Below, one piece after another: positions 34,378 through 44,313 of a stretch of DNA of 64,000 nucleotides. Numbering within the stretch: the stretch's first letter is position 1; the number at the start of each line of letters is the position of its first letter. The DNA lies in assembly GCA_963576735.1 (NCBI GenBank), contig OY755173.1, positions 18,322,873-18,386,872 on the forward strand, written 5' to 3'. The notes under the pieces are model-generated. The model saw only the letters and a program-made list of their open reading frames with translations, was not told the origin of the DNA and did not search any database. This DNA comes from Bedellia somnulentella (Eukaryota; Arthropoda; Insecta; Lepidoptera; Bedelliidae). The translations under genes were made by a program, and so were the position numbers.

Positions 34378-35715
34378 TGTACATAATTAACATTGATTTC
34401 TTATTTTAGTATCGTGTTGTATATTTTTAATAGAGTAGGCACCCGATTACGCGAACTCGATATTTTCATATCAATTATGTAAATATGATACAGGTTTTTA
34501 TAATTATAATTTTAATATTTATCTTGTTGTTGATGTAATTCGATATGTAACTATTTAATATGTATGTATTTGTTCTGTAATTCTTTAAAATAATCGCATT
34601 TCCGTTGTAACATTCAATATATATAATTTAAATAGTATTAACTATTACTTATGTATTTCTTCGATTCTTATTTATGTATAAATTCAAGCTCAAAATATAG
34701 ATTATACATTAAATATCAATTAATTTAGGTTTTCATAATTTAATGTAATTAAGATTTACATTTATTATTGGTTTGCTTGCTTTCATACTGTACATAGCAA
34801 GTGAGCGTTATGCATTGACATAGTTAAAAGCGGTAAGATTACTTAGTGCTAGGTTTCTGTCTAAGTACAAGCAATGATCGCATTAGCTGTTCGAGTTCGT
34901 AAAGTAATCGCGTTCCTACATTCATATGGTACAAAAAGCATAATTTCGTGAAAAGCGAGACCGCTTGTCGTTTGTAAATGAGCTCTTAAAATTATGTACT
35001 TTTAAGTCTAATATTGCTTGTTGTGCCTTACAGTTCGATTGAGAACCCTTCAATACATTATTGTAAATAATTTACTAATACAATAGTTTTCTGCGTCTTT
35101 TCTCTATTTATTAATATTAGTTTTACGTTACGATTACGATTTCTCGTAGCGTTTGAAGTTGTGGTCGTTTATCTGGAGCTGAGAATTAATGAATGTAAGA
35201 TTCTTGATCTTTCAGTGATGGAATTACTAATAGAAGCGATTGTAGTTAGGAAAACTTGTTATTTAATGTCCTAACTATCTGTTTGTTCCTGGCGATTTTA
35301 ATTTTGTGCAACTTGGAAATAAGTCTTACGGAGAGTATTTCATAGTAGTGGTAATAAAATTATGTTCCGGAATAGATAGTGGTTGGAATTTGTGATCAAC
35401 TGATCGCTTTAGTTTGATATTGAGAAATTGTCGTTTGTAAAGACCATACTTAATGTTGTTAGGTATAAATTGTTTTGTCGCTCGTCGGCTCGGTTGTCGT
35501 GGCCTATATCGTAGTTGTAAGCGTTTAGAAGATTTTAACCGAATAATGTTTATAGTACAGATGATCGACGCCGGTCACTGCCGCCCAAAGGGGACCAAAT
35601 TATCGTAGTGTGTGTTCTACGACCTACTGAGTTTTAATTTAGCGATTTATCTTAAAATAGCAACACTAACAAGCCTAACGATTCTGTTAAGTGAACTCGC
35701 TAGTGTTTGTAAATA
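34378..35715 (+). promoter_or_regulatory. Cluster of Pumilio/PUF-type sites in the Drak 3' UTR
   Basis: TGTANATA occurs at 34378-34385 (TGTACATA), 34478-34485 (TGTAAATA), 34789-34796 (TGTACATA), 35062-35069 (TGTAAATA) and 35708-35715 (TGTAAATA). PUF proteins bind this octamer and repress translation or destabilise mRNA. Use here is inferred. Confidence 0.5.
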
Positions 35716-35857
35716 GGAAATTCAGTTTTTTTTTGTTTTAATTTTTCATCTCCATTTTGTATCTAATGTTCATATCATTCATTCGGTTTTGTAACGTTAG
35801 TTTAACTTGGAAATTTATACTTTGTGAGAACTGTTGTGATCCATTACTCACTGTAAA

Positions 35858-35882
35858 AATAAATTATTGTGATATAAATAAA
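35858..35882 (+). terminator. Poly(A) signals of Drak
   Basis: AATAAA occurs at 35858-35863 and again at 35877-35882, followed by a T-rich stretch ('tgttttatttttcctgt'). Cleavage is expected about 15-30 bases downstream. Confidence 0.7.
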
Positions 35883-35900
35883 CATGTTTTATTTTTCCTG

Positions 35901-36212
35901 TACTCAATTTATTACACCTATAGATTTACAGCATGACAGTGTCTATAAGATCAACTATTCAGCTCAGAATAGTGAAATAAATTGTTATATTCTTGCAATG
36001 AGCATCATGTTTGACGCCTACACATACTGATTCATGAAGGACAGCCACTGAGCTACAAAATACGAGTTTGGGTTTCAATTTGACCATCAATTTTATTTCT
36101 AGAATACGCCCTTATTAGAGATTTTAATGAGCAAAACCCTTTGAATGGATTAAGAATGATAACAGGAATTATCACTGCTCATTGAATAAGCATTTTCACA
36201 TCATTGGTGTAA
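35901..36212. other. Intergenic, nothing recognised
   Basis: AT-rich DNA just after the kinase transcript end, with no repeat or gene recognised. Confidence 0.4.
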
Positions 36213-36480
36213 CAGATAGTCCCCTGTGCTGAGCATGCATGGATGCCGAGGAGACAGTAAATCACGTCACCTTTGAGTGCTAGGCTCTAAACAGCCCGTG
36301 CTCAAAAGATAGGACAAGAACAGGTAGTACAAAAACCTTTTTAATTAGGACAACTTGAAAAATTTTGGACAGAGTTAGGGTGGATTGAATAAGACGGCCA
36401 GGGCCCACGTAAAGAAGTTGCATTAGGGAGCTATGTGCGGAAATCCACTAACTAATCAAATCTAACCTTTTAGTGGTTAT
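36213..36480 (+). pseudogene. LINE 3' remnant with C-terminal CCHC knuckle (R1-like)
   Basis: The + frame near 36217 reads 'SPLC', a stop, then 'ACMDAEETVNHVTFEC'. This is the C-x2-C...H...C knuckle found at the C-terminus of R1/Jockey-type LINEs. Stops break the frame. The rest resembles a decayed 3' UTR. Confidence 0.55.
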
Positions 36481-36654
36481 ATCAGTAAATATTGGGTCAT
36501 AAATAATATAATAGTATAATATGGAATTTACTTACATAATATATATTACTTAGGGACTACTTTCGCGTACCTTACATTTTATCCTTACCCAAAGTACTGT
36601 TTATAATATTTGACATGGAAAAGTAGAGTTATTCATATCTGCCATACTGCTAGC

Positions 36655-36897
36655 TGTGTAGTGTCGGCTTAGAATAGCACTACCCCATTTCTTCCGGTGG
36701 GTGTACGTAAGAGGTGACTAACGGTATTGGGGCTTTTAAGCGATTTTTGGGCGATGCGGTTGGAATCCCATCACCAACAACCTTTATTTCACCGTTTTTT
36801 CCCTACGTAATTTCCTAGTGTTTTCCAAGTGAATTTCTAATCCTCTAGCTCTGGCTACCCCTTCAAGGGATTTATAGCCGTTAGTATAAGTATGTAC
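36655..36897 (+). mobile_element. SINE-1, full length
   Basis: Runs from 'gctgtgtagtgtcggctta' to 'tatagccgttagtataagta'. No target duplication was found. It carries scattered substitutions and a degraded (TATG)n tail. Confidence 0.85.
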
Positions 36898-37039
36898 GTA
36901 CCCACGTGAAAGGGGGCAGGCCTATCGCCGTTTCTACTACTCTAAATAACAGATGACAAAGTCACGTGATGTTCAGAAGTATTAGTACCTCTGCGAACCC
37001 CTTCGGGGCGTGAACGTTTATGTTATGTATGTATGTATG

Positions 37040-37169
37040 CCATCCTGCTACTGCGCCTCATACGCGGAAACGATTGCCCTAAGAGACACCCTAGCCATAC
37101 ATATAGGGCGTTTGTTAGAACACTCGTTTCCGCGTAGACACCTTAGGTGCGCAGCTGTAGGGTGGCAGA
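37040..37169. mobile_element. Small MITE with about 35-bp inverted repeats
   Basis: The left 'catacgcggaaacga' and right 'tcgtttccgcgta' are the inner ends of longer imperfect arms ('ccatcctgctactgcgcc' against 'ggtgcgcagctgtagggtgg'). It sits directly after a (TATG)n run, the tail of an unassigned short element whose 3' part reads 'gcgaaccccttcggggcgtg'. Confidence 0.7.
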
Positions 37170-37450
37170 TAGGTTAACCCGAAAAGTCTGTAAAATAAAA
37201 TAATATAAAATCGAATTATTTTTACTGATGCAATCGTAACTATAAAAAACTGGAAAGTTAAAGTTAAATAGGTACTCTAAACTTCAGTCCCGACATATGA
37301 TCCAATCTTACATACGAACAATAAAGATCACCTCCTAGTTTAGGAGCGTTCAGCAGTGAGTCAAGTTTGGACCAAAGTAACCAATGTTCAGAATAACCAC
37401 TTTGACCATCGATTATTAACCTACTAAATGGTGAACAAGTCGTTTTGTAT

Positions 37451-37563
37451 TGGGATAGCCAGAACTACACAATTGTACAATACTTAGCCACTTTTGGAAT
37501 GTGAATGGGTACTAAGTTGTAAAACAAAGGCTGTTGGTGACGAGTCCCAGGCCGCATCACCCA
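37451..37563 (-). mobile_element. SINE-1, old fragment
   Basis: A diverged reverse copy: 'agccacttttggaatgtgaa', 'aaaggctgttggtgacgagt', 'ccgcatcaccca'. Confidence 0.6.
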
Positions 37564-37592
37564 TCAATCATTGAATAGTCTCTAATTACATA

Positions 37593-37890
37593 TATATGTT
37601 ACGGCTAAAAGCCGAAGTGCGGCTGCACCTAGGTTTAGCCAGCTAGTCACATTTAGCCAGGGTTGGTTAGCTTAGGTTAGGTTAGGTTAGGCTATGTATA
37701 AAACGAGCGAGCGAAGCGCAGCGGAGCGAGCACTCTTAAATGCATAATCTGTATTTTAAATATATGGAAAATGTTTTATAGAAATAGTATTATTCTTATT
37801 CAATATTTTCAACATAACATAAGGCTGCACCTAGTTTTAGCCGGCTAAACCTAGGTGCAGCCGCACTTCGGCTATTAGCCGTAACATATA
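37593..37890. mobile_element. MITE with 48-bp inverted repeats and TTAGG repeats inside
   Basis: The arms 37593-37640 and 37843-37890 ('tatatgttacggctaaaagc' and its mirror) differ at about one position. The 200-bp core holds four perfect TTAGG units at 37672-37691 and 'gagcgagcgaagcgcagcgg'. It is inserted in the microsatellite tail of a SINE-1 copy at 37891. There is no coding capacity. Confidence 0.88.
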
Positions 37891-38092
37891 CATATACTCA
37901 CGAACATAAATCATAGCAAGAGCTTCAGAGCTAGGAACTCCTCAGCCATGTTTGGAAGTTGATAGGGGACAAAATAGTAGAAATAAAGTATCGTCCAACA
38001 GCATCGCCCAAAAACCACTTAAAAGCTCAGTGCCCTTAGTCGCCTCTTACGGATCCCGTGGATATAATGGGGTAGTACACTCTGAGCCGGCT
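37891..38092 (-). mobile_element. SINE-1, reverse copy
   Basis: Reads 'catatactcacgaacataaa', 'cagagctaggaactcctcag', 'gcatcgcccaaaaaccac' and ends 'gagccggct'. The MITE at 37593-37890 interrupts its tail. Confidence 0.8.
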
Positions 38093-39637
38093 TTGATTCT
38101 CTAATTCGCTTTTTATGGCAACCGCGGCATGTAACGGATTAGTGCTATTGTAATAGTCATAACCAATAATCCAGTATCAGAAAGGAAACTACACCGCCGG
38201 CGCTCGTTGAACCCCATCCTACTGGCTAACCATAGTTATTCTGTCTGGCTACACTTACCAGCACTGTAGCAGGCGCTGTGCTTGTCGCAAGCTGCTGATA
38301 TAAGCATATTCCTGAAGTGCTTACCATTTTACTGCCATAGACTGCATTTATTTATTACACATTCTGCATACATGTTAATAAATTCCTGTATGTAACGAAT
38401 CTTCACGAATTAAATTAGCAATTTAGCAAGTATTTTATTCCGCTTTTCTGATTCTCTTCTTATTTTTACCACCACGCTGCGTTTTACCGCCATTTTTTTT
38501 TTATAAATTATTCTTTTTTTTTCTTTTCTGCAACTTACTTTGATACTAGCAAAAAGGTCAGAACAGTTTATATTTTGACTGTATGAAATTAAACTTATTA
38601 AAGAAAAATATAGGTAATTTATTGGGAATATGCTAATAAAAGTTTGAATTTACTTTCACCTTGTACAATAATTTATCATAAAATAAAATGATTATTGCAC
38701 AGGTGGACCATGATATGTTTTCCCTGTTTATTGGAATGCTGTTAACATTTATACGAAATGTTAGTGTTGAGTCACTAAAAAGCATTTTGTGTTATTTGTG
38801 TGTATGTCATTTTTTGTAGTAAAAACATCTTTGGCGGCGTTGTGTAACTTTCGTGATAGGTGAAAAGGTTAAATTCTCGTGAAGACACCTAACCTGATCA
38901 AATATTCGTAAATTGGAGGGAGAGTTGAACGCAGTAGCGATGCGACATTTAGGAACTTTGGCAGAACATTAATAAAATTATTTTTAATGGTTTATTTAAT
39001 CACAACTAATTGACAGTAGTAATATATATTATGATACCTCTATGATTTTTATTACCAATATAGGTAGCATGGGTGTAGCCATGGTGGGACAGGATGTGGT
39101 CCTTGTCCCACCTTGGCTCAGACCTGGTAAGGTAGCTTATTAATAAAAAAAAACATATCTATAAAAAAAATACACATTGTATATTACTCCTGTTCCACCC
39201 TGAGATAGCTACGGCGGTGATAGGTAGATATAAAAAAGTGTGAATCGGTCTCCTGTGAAAGGTTTCGTATTAGTAGCAAAAATAAAATAAGCCAAGAGAT
39301 ATATTATGGCGACAAGCTATCAGTTAACAATGACGCACACTACATAGAAACGCTGACAGTGCAAGAATTCCACATTCCACAGCAACACGTAGGCTATATA
39401 CGCCGCACTCGTCATCAAGACTCGCCATACAAATCCTACATAGGGGTAAGTTACTAAAATACATAGCATATATAGAAGTTCCAACTTAATGCAGTTGGAC
39501 CGCATACCACCGCCTGGCTGCGGAACATCTTCCCTTTTCCTCACAGATATTGAAAATAAATATATAAAATAGGAGAGAGGAATTAATAACAGCTGAAAAT
39601 CAATCTATCAGCTATCAATTATTTTAATGATGCACGA
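38093..39637. other. Intergenic, nothing recognised
   Basis: AT-rich DNA. Short frames, such as 39320-39544 (-), have no recognisable domain. Confidence 0.4.
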
Positions 39638-39740
39638 AGAGGCGTAATAGTTCAGTGGGGAGTGGCCCGCCTTGCGATCGAAAGGTCACAGACTTAAGAG
39701 CCTATTCTAGTTGTCTAAATTCAGGTCTTCTAAATGGGAT
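39638..39740 (+). mobile_element. tRNA-derived SINE head fragment
   Basis: 'tagttcagtggggagtgg' fits a Pol III A box and 'aaggtcacagactt' a weakened B box at tRNA-like spacing. No acceptor stem pairs, so it is not a tRNA gene. It is more likely a SINE head. Confidence 0.45.
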
Positions 39741-39809
39741 CACTCTCGTATGATTCAGTTACTAATTAAACTTAAGTCATACTGGAATAACAAGTTTCTA
39801 AAGGAGGAT

Positions 39810-40060
39810 CGCCCAAAAATCCTTTAAAAGCCCCAATACCGTTAGTCGTCTCTTACGTACACCCACCGGAAGAAATGGGGTAGTGCTATTCTAAGCCGGC
39901 ACTACACAGCAAAATGCGGTTGGAGATCCATCACCAAAAACCTCTTTTTCACAATCTTTTCCCCACGCAACTTCCCGAAGTGGCTGAGGAATTTCTTATT
40001 CCCTAGCTCTGGCTACCCCTTCATGGGATTTATAGCGTGAGTATATGTATGTATGTATGT
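39810..40060. mobile_element. SINE-1 with 5' inversion
   Basis: The first about 100 bp (39810-39910) are the SINE head in reverse orientation, from 'cgcccaaaaatcc' to 'cactacacagc'. The rest continues forward from 'atgcggttgg' to the (TATG)n tail. Both parts lie within one 10-bp target duplication AAAGGAGGAT (39800-39809 and 40061-40070), so it was one insertion event. Confidence 0.92.
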
Positions 40061-40070
40061 AAAGGAGGAT

Positions 40071-43000
40071 GGGCACAAATGTATAGCTCCTGGTCCCAGC
40101 ACCAATCAGGATGAGTGATACGTCGTTGGAAAGGTTATTTTTTGCTCAATAAAAATAACTCAAGCGCTTGTCCTAAATTGCTGCCGTTTTTGAGAAAGAT
40201 TACTTTAAAAGTTTTTTTTTGACAAGACTGTTCGTCTGTTTGTTTCATGTTTTTGATACATTTTCAATTTAATTATGACAATTTATTGCAAACCTTGACA
40301 GTTTTTACAATGTCGCCTCTGCTTTGAGATGTTTTAAGTATACATAATTACTAAGTTACACCAGAAACATGAATTATCATAATTTCACATAATTAACGAA
40401 ATCAAGATTTTGAAAAAACTGTACATCAAAATCGGCAGCTCTAACAAGATTGCTCCCATAGTCTTTTTTTTTCTACACGAAAAAGATGTCTTTATTAACT
40501 ATTTAGTCTAGTGGAATAAGTTTTTTAACTTAATTTTTCATAGTGTATGTATGCAATACAAAGATAAGTTTGCAGATTTATAAAATGTGCTATTTTAAAA
40601 ACTTCTCGCGGTATTTTGGTCATACCAATTTTGTTGATTGTGTTTATTTAGATTTGCTGCATATATTTAGGTGGGGAAACTCATTGGCACTTTGGGAGTT
40701 TTAATCTTTTAGACATTTTGATTTGTTTTTTTTTATTAATTAATTCTGATTAAAAAACTTAGTTTTTGCAAGACCTATCTTTACGTATTCCACTTTTATA
40801 GACGTGTGTTAAATTTTATACTTCTCAAAACCTTAAGGCGGTTTCTATCTACTTCTACCTATCCATTTTCAAGTACATAGTCTCAATCGTTTTGGAAATG
40901 TATTGTTATAAGCAGACAGTCAGACATGGCGAAACTAATAGAGTTCAGTTTTTTGGGATTTGGCTCAGAACCCCTAATGAGGGGAAAGCAACTAAAGAAT
41001 TTGTAACTCTAGTGTGTGGGTTTTTTAATAATTTTTATCATCAGAATCAGAAGGTTCTCATCATTCTGAGCCTTAGTTCGCCAAAGACGACGGGAAATAA
41101 AAACAACTTCTAAATCATGGTATTTATTTTAATTTGACTTAAATTAAAGGCAGAATACATTTATATCACATATAACTGGATACAATTCATATTTTACACA
41201 TTACAATACACTATTTGTTTAAGACAACACAACAAGTAAATGAAACTGGAAGCTGAAGACAAATAGTAGATAGTTGAGCAATCAACACCTCTTTGATACA
41301 ACTTTATGAAAGTGTTTTAAAACTTTTCTTCCAACATTCGCAAGCCAAAGTCAACACTGAAACTGGATTTCATCATTTCAACTGGATTCATTCATTAATT
41401 TTTTGATTTAGTTACAATCTTATAGTAAATTGTTTGGTCAAAATGAAAGTTCATAATTATTTTTTTATCAATTAGATTAGATAAACTGAAAATATTAATC
41501 AAACATTATTCGGGTATATTGATATTTATTCCAGCGTAAAAAAATTATGGCAAGTAGGATCTTCTCATACAAGGGGCATCATAGTCTACCTAACTATGCT
41601 ACTACTGCTTTCTTTATATATTCTAATTGTAAAAGGGAAAAGATAATTTACAGCCTAAAAACACCTACCTAACATGCTTTACTCTCAGCAAAAACATGTC
41701 TATTACATCCTTAATTAATCTTGTTCCATAGCTAAATATAACAACACACATAATTTCAATACAAATTAAAACCAATACACAAAATCAGTCTTGCTAATAA
41801 TTTTAAAAAACCACAGTTTTCTGTTATCATCATCATCATCACACATAATGAAAATCTAGACAACCACCTCTCGTGTATAAGACTGGTTTTATTAAATTTG
41901 TGTGTGGACTGGTCAGATCAGACTCTCTCTAACAACTTAATCCACAATAATAATAATATTCTATATTTCTGCTTCCACAGGCATTTTTTCTTTGTATCTC
42001 GACGAATTTATAAACTCCTCATTTTTTTGAACTCTGTTAAAAAATCAAATATTCCAGAAGAGGTCTATGTGGCTACAACCTAATAACGATGAATATTTAT
42101 TATTTTTAAATGACAGGGAAGGGACAAGAAAACAATTTAAAATGCCATCAATACACTGATTGTGACCGAGATATAAGATATCTTGACCATTAGTACCAAA
42201 TGCTGGTAATTCTATCTTGTCTAGTCGCAAGTATAGATATATTTAAAATGGAAAATCTTAATACCACTGTGTCATCGAAAACCTGGTTAGTAATACCTGA
42301 ATCAGCTATCTATTTTAAACACTTGAAATGATATAAGGACACTAGTGTCCGCGATCTAATATGAGAAATATTATTAGGAAAGCGATAAATTTCTAGAACT
42401 GTTATATACAAAAACTATCAAAATTGTCGAACATGAAATAACAATATGACAAATTAGGGAGAAGGACAGTAAAGACATAACAGTTGTGTTCTGCACATAA
42501 TTTTCGAATTGATACAAAAGACCATAGTTTTTGATAATGCATCCAGAATGATTGAGTATTAAATACAATATTCTGTTAATTATATTCCAAATTACAGTCA
42601 TATTCTTCACAACCTAAGTGAAGATCCGATTAGGAACTTTTGTGACTAAATTATATTTTTATACCTCGAAAATTTTAAGGGTATTATTAAAATGTTTAAC
42701 ATCAAAATCACTTTTAGGGCCAATTATTCTCATTTTTTCTATTATGCACATAGTTTCTCATTACAATTGTAATAAAAGATTTGTTTGCTACATAAAAACT
42801 AATGTGGCACAGCCTATTTAATAGCTAATAACACCACCCTTTCACTTTCAAAGAATATTAGTAAGTTTATCAATATTTAGATAAACTACATTAAAGTTTT
42901 TTATAGCACTAAACGCAGGAAGAAGGGCAGTGTTATTCATTCAAATTACGAAACCTAACGCATATTTAAGTCTAAAATTAACTCACACATCACCATTTAA

Positions 43001-43469
43001 GTCACAACAACCATTTCGTCTGCCATTGTTGCATTTTTTTTCAGACGTAGACCACTAAAAGATACATTTACAAGAGAACACATTGGCAGAAAAATTATGA
43101 TACCCCCTCTAATCTGAAAGGGACGTTCAAGACAGTAACAGTAATACAAAAGTTTTTATCGATCTACTTAATCGGATACAATATTTAGTCGACAACACCA
43201 AAAAAACCTCATCGTGGTTTTTATCGTTTTATTTAAACCTCATCTAACCGCGCTGGTCAGAACATTCACTTGAGAGAAGGCAATATCTATTTCTTTATAC
43301 AAATATAGACATTGAATTTTACATTACTGGTTAGAAAAATTCCTCAGTAGTAATATTTTAATATTGAAACTAATAGAAAATAAAATTATTGATGTCGCAT
43401 GTCCTCCGTGTGTGTTATGTATAACGAAGACCAAAAAGCAGGGAATAAAACACTAAAGCTAAACATTAA
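40071..43469. other. Intergenic, AT-rich, nothing recognised
   Basis: I find no gene or clear repeat in 3.4 kb. Short frames, such as 40892-41113 (+) and 42374-42610 (-), are AT-rich and domain-free. A possible poly(A) signal for HIRA on the - strand (AATAAA at 43228-43233) lies about 940 bp past its stop codon. Confidence 0.4.
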
Positions 43470-43606
43470 TCAAGGTTGTCTGGAAGAGATCGCTTTTAGC
43501 GATAAGACCGCCAATTGTACCTCACTGCAAACTGTTTGATCATATTATTATTTTTGTAAATTTGTGTTTGATGGGCAATAAAGAGTTATTCTATTCTATT
43601 CTATTA
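43470..43606 (+). mobile_element. LINE-C 3' end (copy 2)
   Basis: Starts within 'aaggttgtctggaagagatc', has the hairpin at 43489-43503 and ends in (TTCTA)n. ATTAAT on both sides may be a short target duplication. A strongly 5'-truncated insertion. Confidence 0.75.
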
Positions 43607-43852
43607 ATAAATATGTTTGACTGTAAAGCTTTATAATTAAATTAATACGTATAAATATAGGCATATGGGTTTTTTACGATGTTTTCTGCCACCGGTAAAA
43701 AAAAGTCCTTCCCTTTACACATTAACATGAAATACAACTTCCTGAGTCTTTGAATCCAATGTATTCTAAACACAACACAGAAATCTGGAAACTTCTTATG
43801 ACATAGTAAGCATCAGCATAATACAATCTTTTGACATATTTTTTCAACTTGT

Positions 43853-44051
43853 ACATACATACATACATATACTCACGGCTATATTTCCCTAGAAGGGGTA
43901 GCCAGAGCTAAGGAATTATAAATTCCTCAGCCACTTTTGGAAGTTGAGTGGGGAAAAGATGGTAAAAATAAAGGTTTTTGGTGATGGGTCTCCAACCGCA
44001 TCGCCCAAAAATTCAATAAAAAGCCCTTTAAAAAGCAATAAAAAGGGCTTC
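43853..44051 (-). mobile_element. SINE-1, 5'-truncated
   Basis: A reverse copy flanked by a 14-bp duplication TTTTTTCAACTTGT (43839-43852 and 44052-44065). It lacks the head and ends after 'aaaaagcccttt'. It lies just beyond the HIRA stop codon, possibly within its 3' UTR. Confidence 0.92.
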
Positions 44052-44169
44052 TTTTTTCAACTTGTCTCTCCAAAAATACTGAAATTACTGGACACAAGAC
44101 AATTAGCTTCATACATCTTATTCATTAGATTGTGCCTTTGGACATATCATATTTCAAGTTGACTTAAAC

Positions 44170-44313
44170 TCAATGGCCATTCATCAATCCGTTGGTCATA
44201 GAACTCTTGATGTCTTTCAGTTGTTCGCTGTATTCCGTGTAGAGGCGCTGCCATCGAAGTTGCCTCACCATTATTGTGAGCATCTCTTCTAACATATCGT
44301 GTTTGTTTATGCC
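44170..44313 (-). CDS. Hira: HIRA terminal exon
   Basis: The acceptor is 'ttatttcag'. Encodes 'GINKHDMLEEMLTIMVRQLR' and ends 'SSMTNGLMNGH' with TGA. It matches the last helix pair of the Hira domain ('LRKRELLKEL'-type). Confidence 0.92.
   Translation of the reverse strand, partial: GINKHDMLEEMLTIMVRQLRWQRLYTEYSEQLKDIKSSMTNGLMNGH

Larger units (their letters stand above)
32857..35900 (+). other. Drak: Probable 3' UTR of Drak
   Basis: About 3 kb of non-coding, mostly AU-rich sequence lies between the last exon and two poly(A) signals. It contains no recognised transposon, unlike all neighbouring DNA, which fits a selected transcript. It is rich in TGTANATA sites. Its extent is inferred. Confidence 0.6.

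Noticed and set aside
39638..39740. Candidate tRNA gene
   Set aside because: A-box and B-box-like sequences are present, but stems do not pair and no anticodon arm is seen. A tRNA-derived SINE head fits better.
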